A stretch of 64,000 nt of DNA from Tetragonia tetragonoides (GCA_038025085.1 CM076146.1:22143001-22207000); one strand, 5' to 3'; positions 38,126 to 52,679 are shown, counted from the first letter of the stretch. Made by a program: numbers and translations. Notes: generated by a model not told the origin, from the sequence alone.

Positions 38126-41100
38126 AACAAGCTTCAACTCAAGCTGTTGAATGCATTTACGCGTGTTAAAAGCTCATACGAGTAGGGTGAAGGAGATTTG
38201 AGTTCTTTTGTGTTGTATAGTAAGAGAAAGCATCCAAATACTTTGTTTGCATTCATTTGGGTGTGAAACTACACCTAGGATGTTTACAAGTACAAACAAG
38301 CTTCAACTCAAGCTGTTGAATGAATCTACGCGTTTTAACAGCTCTTACGACTAGGGTTATTGAAATTGAGTTCTTTTGTGTTGTATATTAAGAAAAAGCA
38401 TCCAAGTACTTTGTTTGCATTCATTTGAATGTGTGAAACTACACCTAGGATGTTTACAAGTACAAACAAGCATCAACTCAAGCTGCTGAATGAATTTACG
38501 TGTTTTAACAGCTCTTACGACTAGGGTGATAGAAATTGAGTTCTTTTGTGTTGTATATTAAGAGAAAATATCCAAATACTTTGTTTGCATTCATTTGAGT
38601 GTGAAATAACACCAGGGTTGTTTACAAGTACAAACAAGCTTCAACTCAAGTTTTTGAATGCATTTACGGGTAGGGTGAAAGAGATTTGATTTCTTTTCTG
38701 TTGTATATTAAGAGAAAGCACCCAAATGTTTTGTTTGCATTCTTTTGAGTATGAAACTACACCAAGAATGTGTTAAATTACAAACAAGCTTCAACTCAAG
38801 CTTTTGAATGAATTTACGCGTTATAACAGCTGTTACGACTAGGCTGATAGAAATTGAGTTCTTTTGTGTTGTATATTAAGAAAAAGCATCCAAATACTTT
38901 GTTTCCATTCATTTAAGTGTGAAACTACACCTAGGATGTTTACAAGTACAAACAAGCTTCAACTCAAGCTTTTGAATGTATTTCCGCGTTTTAAAAGCTC
39001 ATACGAGTAGGGTGAAGGAGATTTGAGTTCTTTTGTTGTTGTATACTAAGAGAAAGCATCCAAATACTTTGTTTGCATTCATTTGAGTGTGAAACTACAC
39101 CTAGGATGTTTACAGTTACAAACAAGCTTCAACTCATGCTTTTGAATTCATTTACGCGTTTTAAAAGCTCATACGTGTAGGGTGAAAGAGATTTGAGTTC
39201 TTTTGTGTTATATAGTAAGAGAAAGCTTCCAAATACTTTGTTTGCATTCATTTGAGTGTGAAACTACACCTAGGATGTTTACAAGTACAAACAAGCTTCA
39301 ACTCAAGCTTTTGAATGTATTTACGCGTTTTAAAAGCTCATACGAGTAGGGTGAAAGAGATTTGAGATCTTTTTTATTGTATATTAAGAGAAAGCATCCA
39401 AATACTTTTTTTTCATTTATTTGAGTGTGAAACTATACCTAGGATGTTTACAGTTACAAACAAGCTTCAACTCAAGCTTTCGAATGCATTTACGCGTTTT
39501 AAAAGCTCATACGAGTAGGGTGAAAGAGATTTGAGTTCTTTTGTGTTGTATATTAAGAGAAAGCATCCAAATACTTTGTTTGTAATCATTTGAGTGTGAA
39601 ACTACACCTAGGATGTTTACAGTTACAAACAAATATCAACTCAAGCTTTTGAATGCATTTATGCGTTTTAAAAGCTCATACGAGGAGGGTGAAAGAGATT
39701 TGACTTCTTTTGTGTTGTATATTAAAAGAAAGCATCCAAATACTTTGTTTGCATTCATTTGAGTGTGAAACTACACCTAGGATATTTACAAGTACAAACA
39801 AGCTTCAACTCATGCTTTTGAATGAATTTACGCGTTTTAACAGCTCTTACGACTAGGGTGATAGAAATTGAGTTCTTTTGTGTTGTATATTAAGAGAAAA
39901 TATCCAAATACTTTGTTTGCATTCATTTGAATGTGAAATAACACCAGGGTTGTTTACAAGTACAAACAAGCTTCAACTCAAGTTTTTGAATGCATTTACG
40001 CGATTTAAAAGCTCTGACGAGTAGGGTGAAAGAGATTTGATTTCTTTTCTGTTGTGTAATAAGAGAAAGCACCCAAATGTTTTGTTTGCATTCTTTTGAG
40101 TATGAAACTTCACCAAGAACGTGTTAAATTACAAACAAGCTTCAACTCAAGCTTTTGAATGCATTTACGCGTTTTAAAAGCTCATACGAGTAGGGTAAAA
40201 GAGATTTGAGTTATTTTGTGTTATATATTAAGAGAAAGCATCCAAATACTTTGCTTCCATTTATTTAAGTGTGAAACTACACCTAGGATGTCTACAAGTA
40301 CAAACAAGCTTCAACTCAAGCTGTTGAATGTATTTACGCGTTGTAACAGCTCTTACGACTAGGGTAATAGAAATTGAGTTCTTTTGTGTTGTATATTAAG
40401 AGAAAGCATCCAAATACATTTTTTGCATTCATTTGAGTGTGAAACTACACCTAGGATGTTTACAGTTACAAACAAGCTTCAACTCATGCTTTTGAATTCA
40501 TTTACGCGTTTTAAAAGCTCATACGTGTAGGGTGAAAGAGATTTGAGTTCTTTTGTGTTATATAGTAAGAGAAAGCATTCAAATACTTTTTTTGCATTCA
40601 TTTGAATGTGAAACTACACCTAGGATGTTTACAAGTACAAACAAGCTTCAACTCAAGCTTTTGAATGTATTTACGCGTTTTAAAAGCTCATACGAGTAGG
40701 GTGAAAGAGATTTGAGTTCTTTTTTGTTGTATATTAAGAGAAAGCATCCAAAAATTTTTTTTTCATTCATTTGAGTGTGAAACTATACCTAGGATGTTTA
40801 CAGTTACAAACAAGCTTCAACTCAAGCTTTTGAATGCATTTACGCGTTTTAAAAGCTCATACGAGTAGGGTGAAAGAGATTTGAGTTCTTTTGTGTTGTA
40901 TATTAAGAGAAAGCATCCAAATACTTTGTTTGCATTCATTTGAGTGTGAAACTACACCTAGGATGTTTACAGTTACAAACAAGCTTCAACTCATGCTTTT
41001 GAATGCATTTACGCGTTTTAAAAGCTCAGACGAGTAGGGTGAAAGAGATTTGATTTCTTTTCTGTTGTATATTAAGAGAAAGCACCCAAATGTTTTGTTT

Positions 41101-41960
41101 GCATTCTTTTGAGTATGAAACTTCACCAAGAATGTGTTATATTACAAACAAGCTTCAACTCAAGCTTTTGAATGCATTTACGCGCTTTAAAAGCTCATAC
41201 GAGTAGGGTGAAAGGGATTTGAGTTCTTTTGGGTTATATATCAAGAGAAAGCATCCAAATACTTTGTTTCCATTCATTTAAGTGTGAAACTACACCTAGG
41301 ATGTTTACAAGTACAAACAAGCTTCAACTCAAGCTGTTGAATGAATTTACGCGTTTTAACAGCTCTTACGACTAGGTAGATAGAAATTGAGTTCTTGTGT
41401 GTTGTATATTAAGAGAAAGCATCCAAATACTTTGCTTGAATTCATTTGAGTGTGAAACTACACCTAGGATGTTTACAGTTACAAACAAGCTTCAACTCAA
41501 GCTTTTGAATTCATTTACACGTTTTAAAAGCTCATAAGAGGAGGGTGAAAGAGATTTGAATTCTTTTGTGTTGTATATTAAGAGAAAGCGTCCAAATACT
41601 TTGTTTGCATTTATTTGAGTGTGAAACTACACCTAGGATGTTTACAAGTACAAACAAGCTTCAACTCAAGCTGTTGAATGAATTTACGCGTTTTAACAGC
41701 TCCTACGACTAGGGTGATAGAAATTGAGTTCTTGTGTGTTGTATGTTAAGAGAAAGCATCCAAATACTTTGTTTGCATTCATTTGAGTGTGAAACTACAC
41801 CTAGGATGTTTACAGTTACAAACAACCTTCAACTCAAGCTTTTGAATGCATTTACGCGTTTTAAAAGCTCATACGAGGAGGGTGAAAGAGATTTGAGTTC
41901 TTTTGTGTTGTATATTAAGAGAAAGCATCCAAATACTTTGTTTGCATTCATTTGAGTGTG
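38126..41960 (+). repeat. Copy 2 of the 3.5-kb satellite duplication
   Basis: Nearly identical to 34600-38030, with only scattered single-base differences (for example cagctgttacg at 38827 against cagctcttacg in copy 1). It keeps two monomers around 40920-41260 that copy 1 has lost; related monomers occur at 31430-31790. The near identity suggests a recent event. Confidence 0.85.
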
Positions 41961-42879
41961 AAACTACACCTAGGATATTTACAAGTACAAACAAGCTTCA
42001 ACTCAAGCTGTTGAATGAATTTACGCGTTTTAACAGCTCTTACGAATAGGTAGATAGAAATTGAGTTCTTGTGTGTTGTATATTAAGAGAAAGCATCCAA
42101 ATACTTTGCTTGAATTCATTTGAGTGTGAAACTACACCTAGGATGTTTACAGTTACAAACAAGCTTCAACTCAAGCTTTTGAATTCATTTACGCGTTTTA
42201 AAAGCTCATAAGAGGAGGGTGAAAGAGATTTGAATTCTTTTGTGTTGTATATTAAGAGAAAGCGTCCAAATACTTTGTTTGCATTCATTTGAGTGTGAAA
42301 CTACACCTAGGATGTTTACAAGTACAAACAAGCTTCAACTCAAACTGCTGAATGAATTTACGTGTTTTAACAGCTTCATTTAAGAATGTTTCAAAGTACA
42401 CACAAGCTTCAACCTAAGCTCTTGAATGCATTTACGCGTTTTAAATGCTCATACGAGAAGGGTGAAAGAGATTTGAGTTCTTTTGTGTTGTATACTAAGA
42501 GAAAGCATCCAAAAACTTTGTTTACATTCCTTTGAGAGTGAAACTACACCTAGGATGTTTACAAGTACAAACAAGCTTCAACTCAAGCTGGTGAATGAAT
42601 CTACGCGTTTTAACAGCTCTTACGACTAGGGTTATAGAAATTGAGTTCTTTTGTGTTGTATATTAAGAAAAAGCATCCAAATACTTTGTTTGCATTCATT
42701 TGAATGTCTGAAACTACACCTAGGATGTTTACAAGTACAAACAAGCTTCAACACAAGCTGCTGAATGAATTTACGTGTTTTAACAGCTCTTACGACTAGG
42801 GTGATAGAAATTGAGTTCTTTTGACTTGTATATTAATCGAAAATATCCAAATACTTTGTTTGCCTTCATTTGAGTGTGA

Positions 42880-45210
42880 AAGAACACCAGGGTTGTTTAC
42901 AAGTACAAACAAGCTTCAACTCAAGCTTTTGAATGAATTTACGCGTTTTAACAGCTCTTACGACTAAGGTTATAGAAATTGAGTTCTTTTATGTTGTATA
43001 TTAAGAGAAAATATCCAAATACTTTGTTTGCATTCATTTGAGTGTGAAATAAGACCAGGGTTGTTTACAAGTACAAACAAGCTTCAACTCAAGCTTTTGA
43101 ATGCATTTACGCGTTTTAAAAGCTCATACGAGTAGGGTGAAAGATATTTGATTTCTTTTCTGTTGTATATTAAGAGAAAGCACCCAAATTTTTTGTTTGC
43201 ATTCTTTTGAGTATGAAACGACACCAAGAATGTGTTATATTACAAAAAAGCTTTTGGATGCATTTACGCGTTTTAAAAGCTCATACGAGTAGGGTGAAAG
43301 AGATTTGAGTTCTTTTGTGTTGTATATTAAGAGAAAGCATCCAAATACTTTGTTTGCATTCATTTGAGTGTGAAACTACACCTAGGATGTTTACAAGTAC
43401 AAACAAGCTTCAACTCAAGCAGTTGAATGAATCTACGCGTTTTAACAGCTCTTACGACTAGGGTTATAGAAATTGAGTTCTTTTGTGTTGTATATTAAGA
43501 GAAAGCATCCAAATACTTTGTTTGCATTCATTTGAGTGTGAAACTACACCTAGGATGTTTACAAGTACAAACAAGCTTCAACTCAAGCAGTTGAATGAAT
43601 CTACGCGTTTTAACAGCTCTTACGACTAGGGTTATAGAAATTGAGTTCTTTTGTGTTGTATAATAAGAAAAAGCATCCAAATACTTTGTTTGCATTCATT
43701 TGAATGTGTGAAACTACACCTAGGATGTTTACAAGTACAAACAAGCTTCAACTCAAGCTGCTGAATGAATTTACGTGTTTTAACAGCTCTTACGACTAGG
43801 GTGATAGAAATTGAGTTCTTTTGTGTTGTATATTAAGAGAAAGCATCCAAATACTCTGTTTGCATTCATTTGAGTGTGAAACTACACCTAGGATGTTTAC
43901 AAGTACAAACAACCTTCAACTCAAGCTGTTGAATGTATTTACGCGTTTTAACAGCTCTTACGACTAGGGTGATAGAAATTGAGTTCTTTTGTGTTGTATA
44001 TTAAGAAAAAGCATCCAAATACTTTGTTTGTATTCATTTGAGTGTGAAACTACACCTAGGATGTTTACAGTTACAAACAAGCTTCAACTCAAGCTTTTGA
44101 ATGCATTTACGCGTTTTAAAAGCTCATACGAGGAGGGTGAAAGAGATTTGAGTTCTTTTGTGTTGTATATTAAGAGAAAGCATCCAAATACTTTGTTTGC
44201 ATTCATATGAGTGTGAAACTACACCTAGGATGTTTACAAGTACAAACAAGCTTCAACTCAAGCTTTTGAATGAATTTACGCGTTTTAACAGCTCTTACGA
44301 CTAGGGTGATAGAAATTGAGTTCTTTTGTGTTGTATATTAAGAGAAAATATCCAAATACTTTGTTTGCATTCATTTGAGTGTGAAATAAGACCAGGGTTG
44401 TTTACAAGTACAAACAAGCTTCAACTCAAGCTTTTGAATGCATTTACGCGTTTTAAAAGCTCATACGAGTAGGGTGAAAGAGATTTGATTTCTTTTCTGT
44501 TGTATATTAAGAGAAAGCACCCAAATTTTTTGTTTGCATTCTTTTGAGTATGAAACTACACCAAGAATGTGTTATATTACAAAAAAGCTTTTGGATGCAT
44601 TTACGCGGTTTAAAAGCTCATACGAGTAGGGTAAAAGAGATTTGAGTTCTTTTGTGTTGTATATTAAGAGAAAGCATCCAAATACTTTGTTTGCATTCAT
44701 TTGAGTGTGAAACTACACCTAGGATGCTTACAGTTACAAACAAGCTTCAACTCATGCTTTTGAATTCATTTACGCGTTTTAAAAGCTCATACGAGTAGGG
44801 TGAAAGAGATTTGAGTTCTTTTGTGTTGTATAGTGAGAGAAAGTATCCAAATACTTTGTTTGCATTCATTTGACTGTGAAACTACACCTCGGATGTTTAC
44901 AACTACAAACAAGCTTCAACTCAAGCTTTTGAATGTATTTACGCGTTTTAAAAGCTCATACGAGTAGGGTGAAAGAGATTTGAGTTCTTTTGTGTTGTAT
45001 ATTAAGAGAAAGCATCCAAATACTTTGTTTGCATTCATTTGAGTGTGAAACTACACCAAGAATGTGTTAAATTACAAACAAGCATCAACTCAAGCTTTTG
45101 AATGCATTTACGCGTTTTAAAAGCTAATACGAGTAGGGTGAAAGAGATTTGAGTTCTTTTGTGTTATATATTAAGAGAAAGCATCCAAATACTTTGTTTC
45201 CATTCATTTG
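42880..45210 (+). repeat. Satellite block Q, copy 1 (second copy 5787 bp downstream)
   Basis: Matches 48667-50997 at offset 5787. Anchors: cgactaaggttatag at 42961 and 48748, aagaccagggttg at 43051 and 48838, tatagtgagagaaag at 44830 and 50617. Inside each copy an eight-monomer unit of about 1337 bp is repeated (aagaccaggg at 43051/44388 and 48838/50174), so block Q is itself made of an 8-mer HOR. Short monomers ending in agcttttggatgcat occur once per 8-mer. Confidence 0.82.
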
Positions 45211-46540
45211 AGTGTGAAATAACACCAGGGTTGTTTACAAGTACAAACAAGCTTCAACTCAAGCTTTTGAATGCACTTACGCGTTTTAAAAGCTCATACG
45301 AGTTGGGTGAAAGAGATTTGAGTTCTTTTGTATTATATAGTAGGAGAAAGCATCTAAATACTTTGTTTGCATTCATTTGAGCGTGAAACTACACCTAGGA
45401 TGTTTACAAGTACAAACAAGCTTCAACTCAAGCTTTTGAATGCACTTACGCGTTTTAAAAGCTCATACGAGTTGGGTGAAAGAGATTTGAGTTCTTTTGT
45501 GTTGTATATTAAGAGAAAGCATCCAAATACTTTGTTTGCATTCATTTGAGTGTGAAACTACACCTAGGTTGTTTACAAGTACAAACAAGCTTCAACTCAA
45601 GCTTTTGAATGCACTTACGCGTTTTAAAAGCTCATACGAGTTGGGTGAAAGAGATTTGAGTTCTTTTGTGTTGTATATTAAGAGAAAGCATCCAAATACT
45701 CTGTTTGCATTCATTTGAGTGTGAAACTACACCTGGGATGTTTACAGTTACAAACAAGCTTCAACTCATGCTTTTGAATTCATTTACGCGTTTTAAAAGC
45801 TCATACGAGTAGGGTGAAAGAGATTTGAGTTCTTTTGTGTTATATAGTAGGAGAAAGCATCCAAATACTTTGTTTGCATTCATTTGAGTGTGAAACTACA
45901 CCTAGGATGTTTACAAGTACAAACAAGCTTCAACTCAAGCTTTTGAATGTATTTACGCGTTTTAAAAGCTCATACGAGTAGGGTGAAAGAGATTTGAGTT
46001 CTTTTGTGTTGTATATTAAGAGAAAGCATCCAAATACTTTGTTTGCATTCATTTGAGTGTGAAACTACACCTAGCATGTTTACAGTTACAAACAAGCTTC
46101 AACTAAAGCTTTTGAATCCATTTACGCGTTTTAAAAGCTCATACGAGGAGTGTGAAAGAGATTAGAGTTCTTTTGTGTTGTATATTAAGAGAAAGCATCC
46201 AAATACTCTGTTTGCATTCATTTGAGTGTGAAACTACACCTAGGATGTTTACAAGTACAAACAAGCTTCAACTCAAGCTGTTGAATGAATTTACGCGTTT
46301 TAACAGCTCTTACGATTAGGGTGATAGAAATTGAGTTCTTGTGTGTTGACATATTAAGAGAAAGCATCCAAATACTTTGTTTGAATTCATTTGAGTGAGA
46401 AACTACACCTAGGATGTTTACAGTAACAAACAAGCTTCAACTCAAGCTTTTGAATGCATTTACGCGTTTTAAACGCTCATAAGAGGAGGGTGAAAGAGAT
46501 TTGAGTTCTTTTGTGTTGTATATTAAGAGAAAGCATCCAA
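45205..46540 (+). repeat. Satellite block R, copy 1 (second copy 7475 bp downstream)
   Basis: Matches 52680-54015 at offset 7475 (anchors aacaccagggttg and tacgattaggg at 46311 and 53786). It holds three consecutive near-identical 169-bp monomers with gcacttacgcg and cgagttgggtg, at 45273, 45442 and 45611, an unusual run of monomer-level amplification. Both copies also share the rare gaggagtgtgaaagagattag variant. Confidence 0.82.
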
Positions 46541-46544
46541 ATAC

Positions 46545-48020
46545 TTTCTTTGCATTCATTTGAGTGTGAAACTACACCTAGGATATTTACAAGTACAAAC
46601 AAGCTTCAACTCAAGCTGTTGAATGAATTTACGCGTTTTAACAGCTCTTACGACTAGGTAGATAGAAATTGAGTTCTTGTGTGTTGTATATTAAGAGAAA
46701 GCATCCAAATACTTTGCTTGAATTCATTTGAGTGTGAAACTACACCTAGGATGTTTACAGTTACAAACAAGCTTCAACTCAAGCTTTTGAATTCATTTAC
46801 ACGTTTTAAAAGCTCATAAGAGGAGGGTGAAAGAGATTTGAATTCTTTTGTGTTGTATATTAAGAGAAAGCGTCCAAATACTTTGTTTGCATTTATTTGA
46901 GTGTGAAACTACACCTAGGATGTTTACAAGTACAAACAAGCTTCAACTCAAGCTGTTGAATGAATTTACGCGTTTTAACAGCTCCTACGACTAGGGTGAT
47001 AGAAATTGAGTTCTTGTGTGTTGTATGTTAAGAGAAAGCATCCAAATACTTTGTTTGCATTCATTTGAGTGTGAAACTACACCTAGGATGTTTACAGTTA
47101 TAAACAACCTTCAACTCAAGCTTTTGAATGCATTTACGCGTTTTAAAAGCTCATACGAGGAGGGTGAAAGAGATTTGAGTTCTTTAGTGTTGTATATTAA
47201 GAGAAAGCATCCAAATACTTTGTTTGCATTCATTTGAGTGTGAAACTACACCTAGGATATTTACAAGTACAAACAAGCTTCAACTCAAGCTGTTGAATGA
47301 ATTTACGCGTTTTAACAGCTCTTACGAATAGGTAGATAGAAATTGAGTTCTTGTGTGTTGTATATTAAGAGAAAGCATCCAAATACTTTGCTTGAATTCA
47401 TTTGAGTGTGAAACTACACCTAGGATGTTTACAGTTACAAACAAGCTTCAACTCAAGCTTTTGAATTCATTTACGCGTTTTAAAAGCTCATAAGAGGAGG
47501 GTGAAAGAGATTTGAATTCTTTTGTGTTGTATATTAAGAGAAAGCGTCCAAATACTTTGTTTGCATTCATTTGAGTGTGAAACTACACCTAGGATGTTTA
47601 CAAGTACAAACAAGCTTCAACTCAAACTGCTGAATGAATTTACGTGTTTTAACAGCTTCATTTAAGAATGTTTCAAAGTACACACAAGCTTCAACCTAAG
47701 CTCTTGAATGCATTTACGCGTTTTAAATGCTCATACGAGAAGGGTGAAAGAGATTTGAGTTCTTTTGTGTTGTATACTAAGAGAAAGCATCCAAAAACTT
47801 TGTTTACATTCCTTTGAGAGTGAAACTACACCTAGGATGATTACAAGTACAAACAAGCTTCAACTCAAGCTGGTGAATGAATCTACGCGTTTTAACAGCT
47901 CTTACGACTAGGGTTATAGAAATTGAGTTCTTTTGTGTTGTATATTAATAAAAAGCATCCAAATACTTTGTTTGCATTCATTTGAATGTCTGAAACTACT
48001 CCTAGGATGTTTACAAGTAC
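46545..48020 (+). repeat. Satellite block P, third copy
   Basis: Matches 41290-42740 at offset 5282 bp (registers 41734 and 47016) and 32500-33940. All three copies contain the same chimeric short monomer acagcttcatttaagaatg (33555, 42370 and 47652). The variant series actaggtagatag, ctcataagaggag, actcctacgac (tgcgttcttgtgtg context) is in the same order. Confidence 0.82.
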
Positions 48021-48666
48021 AAACAAGCTTCAACTCAAACTGCTGAATGAATTTACGTGTTTTAACAGCTCCTACGACTAGGGTGATAGAAATTGCGTTC
48101 TTTTGTGTTGTATATTAAGAGAAAGCATCCAAATACTCTGTTTGCATTCATTTGAGTGTGAAACTACACCTAGGATGTTTACAAGTACAAACAAGCTTCA
48201 ACTCAAGCTTTTGAATGAATTTACGCGTTTTAACAGCTCTTGCGACTAGGGTGATAGAAATTGAGTTCTTTTGTGTTGTATATTAAGAGAAAGCATCCAA
48301 ATACTCTGTTTGCATTCATTTGAGTGTGAAACTACACCTAGGATGTTTACAAGTACAAACAAGCTTCAACTCAAGCTGTTGAATGAATTTACGCGTTTTA
48401 ACAGCTCTTATGACTAGGGTGATAGAAATTGAGTTCTTTTGTGTTGTATATTAAGAAAAAGCATCCAAATACTTTGTTTGTATTCATTTGAGTGTGAAAC
48501 TACACCTAGGATGTTTACAGTTACAAACAAGCTTCAACTCAAGCTTTTGAATGCATTTACGCGTTTTAAAAGCTCATACGAGGAGGGTGAAAGAGATTTG
48601 AGTTCTTTTGTGTTGTATATTAAAAGAAAGCATCCAAATACTTTGTTTGCATTCATATGAGTGTGA

Positions 48667-50997
48667 AACTACACCTAGGATGTTTACAAGTACAAACAAG
48701 CTTCAACTCAAGCTTTTGAATTAATTTACGCGTTTTAACAGCTCTTACGACTAAGGTTATAGAAATTGAGTTCTTTTATGTTGTATATTAAGAGAAAATA
48801 TCCAAATACTTTGTTTGCATTCATTTGAGTGTGAAATAAGACCAGGGTTGTTTACAAGTACAAACAAGCTTCAACTCAAGCTTTTGAATGCATTTACGCG
48901 TTTTAAAAGCTCATACGAGTAGGGTGAAAGATATTTGATTTCTTTTCTGTTGTATATTAAGAGAAAGCACCCAAATTTTTTATTTGCATTCTTTTGAGTA
49001 TGAAACGACACCAAGAATGTGTTATATTACAAAAAAGCTTTTGGATGCATTTACGCGTTTTAAAAGCTCATACGAGTAGGGTGAAAGAGATTTGAGTTCT
49101 TTTGTGTTGTATATTAAGAAAAAGCATCCAAATACTTTGTTTGCATTCATTTGAGTGTGAAACTACACCTAGGATGTTTACAAGTACAAACAAGCTTCAA
49201 CTCAAGCAGTTGAATGAATCTACGCGTTTTAACAGCTCTTACGACTAGGGTTATAGAAATTGAGTTCTTTTGTGTTGTATATTAAGAGAAAGCATCCAAA
49301 TACTTTGTTTGCATTCATTTGAGTGTGAAACTACACCTAGGATGTTTACAAGTACAAACAAGCTTCAACTCAAGCAGTTGAATGAATCTACGCGTTTTAA
49401 CAGCTCTTACGACTAGGGTTATAGAAATTGAGTTCTTTTGTGTTGTATAATAAGAAAAAGCATCCAAATACTTTGTTTGCATTCATTTGAATGTGTGAAA
49501 CTACACCTAGGATGTTTACAAGTACAAACAAGCTTCAACTCAAGCTGCTGAATGAATTTACGTGTTTTAACAGCTCTTACGACTAGGGTGATAGAAATTG
49601 AGTTCTTTTGTGTTGTATATTAAGAGAAAGCATCCAAATACTCTGTTTTCATTCATTTGAGTGTGAAACTACACCTAGGATGTTTACAAGTACAAACAAG
49701 CTTCAACTCAAGCTGTTGAATGTATTTACGCGTTTTAACAGCTCTTACGACTAGGGTGATAGAAATTGAGTTCTTTTGTGTTGTATATTAAGAAAAAGCA
49801 TCCAAATACTTTGTTTGTATTCATTTGAGTGTGAAACTACACCTAGGATGTTTACAGTTACAAACAAGCTTCAACTCAAGCTTTTGAATGCATTTACGCG
49901 TTTTAAAAGCTCATACGAGGAGGGTGAAAGAGATTTGAGTTCTTTTGTGTTGTATATTAAGAGAAAGCATCCAAATACTTTGTTTGCATTCATATGAGTG
50001 TGAAACTACACCTAGGATGTTTACAAGTACAAACAAGCTTCAACTCAAGCTTTTGAATGAATTTACGCGTTTTAACAGCTCTTACGACTAGGGTGATAGA
50101 AATTGAGTTCTTTTGTGTTGTATATTAAGAGAAAATATCCAAATACTTTGTTTGCATTCATTTGAGTGTGAAATAAGACCAGGGTTGTTTACAAGTACAA
50201 ACAAGCTTCAACTCAAGCTTTTGAATGCATTTACGCGTTTTAAAAGCTCATACGAGTAGGGTGAAAGAGATTTGCTTTCTTTTCTGTTGTATATTAAGAG
50301 AAAGCACCCAAATTTTTTGTTTGCATTCTTTTGAGTATGAAACTACACCAAGAATGTGTTATATTACAAAAAAGCTTTTGGATGCATTTACGCGTTTTAA
50401 AAGCTCATACGAGTAGGGTAAAAGAGATTTGAGTTCTTTTGCGTTGTATATTAAGAGAAAGCATCCAAATACTTTGTTTGCATTCATTTGAGTGTGAAAC
50501 TACACCTAGGATGCTTACAGTTACAAACAAGCTTCAACTCATGCTTTTGAATTCATTTACGCGTTTTAAAAGCTCATACGAGTAGGGTGAAAGAGATTTG
50601 AGTTCTTTTGTGTTGTATAGTGAGAGAAAGTATCCAAATACTTTGTTTGCATTCATTTGAGTGTGAAACTACACCTCGGATGTTTACAACTACAAACAAG
50701 CTTCAACTCAAGCTTTTGAATGTATTTACGCGTTTTAAAAGCTCATACGAGTAGGGTGAAAGAGATTTGAGTTCTTTTGTGTTGTATATTAAGAGAAAGC
50801 ATCCAAATACTTTGTTTGCATTCATTTGAGTGTGAAACTACACCAAGAATGTGTTAAATTACAAACAAGCATCAACTCAAGCTTTTGAATGCATTTACGC
50901 GTTTTAAAAGCTAATACGAGTAGGGTGAAAGAGATTTGAGTTCTTTTGTGTTATATATTAAGAGAAAGCATCCAAATACTTTGTTTCCATTCATTTA
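48667..50997 (+). repeat. Satellite block Q, copy 2
   Basis: Second copy of 42880-45210, offset 5787. Differences are few: a tttatttgcattc change near 48978, tttgctttctttt at 50271, and ctctgttttcattc near 49640. Confidence 0.82.
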
Positions 50998-52679
50998 AGT
51001 GTGAAACTACACCTAGGATGTTTCCAAGTACAAACAAGCTTCAACTCAAGCTTTTGAATGTATTTACGCGTTTTAAAAGCTCATTCGAGTAGGGTGAAGG
51101 AGATTTGAGTTCTTTTGTGTTGTATACTAAGAGAAAGCATCCAACTACTTGGTTTGCATTCATTTGAGTGTGAAACTACACCTAGGATGTTTACAAGTAC
51201 AAACAAGCTTCAACTCAAGCTGTTGAATGAATCTACGCGTTTTAACAGCTCTTACGACTAGGGTTATAGAAATTGGGTTCTTTTGTGTTGTATATTAAGA
51301 AAACGCATCCAAATACTTTGTTTGCATTCATTTGAATGTGTGAAACTGCACCTAGGATGTTTACAAGTACAAACAACCTTCAACTCAAGCTGCTGAATGA
51401 ATTTACGTGTTTTAACAGCTCTTACGAATTGGGTGATAGAAATTGAGTTCTTTTGTGTTGTATATTAAGAGAAAATATCCAAATACTTTGTTTGCATTCA
51501 TTTGAGTGTGAAACTACACCTAGGATGTTTACTGTTGCAAACAAGCTTCAACTCATGCTTTTGAATTCATTTACGCGTTTTAAAAGCTCATACGAGTAGG
51601 GTGAAAGAGATTTGAGTTCTTTTCTGTTGTATATTAAGAGAAAGAACCCAAATGTTTTGTTTGCATCCTTTTGAGTATGAAACTTCACCAAGAATGTGTT
51701 AAATTACAAACAAGCTTCAACTCAAGCTTTTGAATGCATTTACGCGTTTTAAAAGCTCATACGAGTAGGGTGAAAGGGATTTGAGTTCTTTTGTGTTGTA
51801 TATTAAGAGAAAGCATCCAAATACTTTGTTTGCATTCATTTGAGTGTGAAACTACACCTAGGATGTTAACAGTTACAAACAAGCTTCAAGTCATGCTTTT
51901 GAATTCATTTACGCGTTTTAAAAGCTCATACGCGTAGGGTGAAAGAGATTCGAGTTCTTTTGTGTTGTATAGTAAGAGAAAGCATCCAAATACTTTGTTT
52001 GCATTCATTTGAGTGTGAAACTACACCTAGAATGTTTACAAGTACAAACAAGCTTCAACTCAAGCTTTTGAATGAATTTACGCGTTTTAACAGCTCTTAT
52101 GACTAGGGTGATAGAAATTGAGTTCTTTTGTGTTGTATATTAAGAGAAAATATCCAAATACTTTGTTTGCATTCATTTGAGTGTGAAATAACACCAGGGT
52201 TGTTTACAAGTACAAACAAGCTTCTTCTCAAGCTTTTGAATGCACTTACGCGTTTTAAAAGCTCATACGAGTAGGGTGAAAGAGATTTGAGTTCTTTTGT
52301 GTTGTATATTAAGAGAAAGCATCCAAATACTTTGTTTGCATTCATTTGAGTGTGAAACTACATCTAGGATATTTACAGTTACAAACAAGCTTCAAGTCAT
52401 GCTTTTGAATTCATTTACGCGTTTTAAAAGCTCATACGCGTAGGGTGAAAGAGATTTGAGTTCTTTTGTGTTGTATAGTAAGAGAAAGCATCCAAATACT
52501 TTGTTTGCATTCATTTGAGTGTGAAACTACACCTAGAATTTTTACAAGTACAAACAAGCTTCAACTCAAGCTTTTGAATGAATTTACGCGTTTTGACAGC
52601 TCTTATGACTAGGGTGATAGAAATTGAGTTCTTTTGTGTTGTATATTAAGAGAAAATATCCAAATACTTTGTTTGCATT

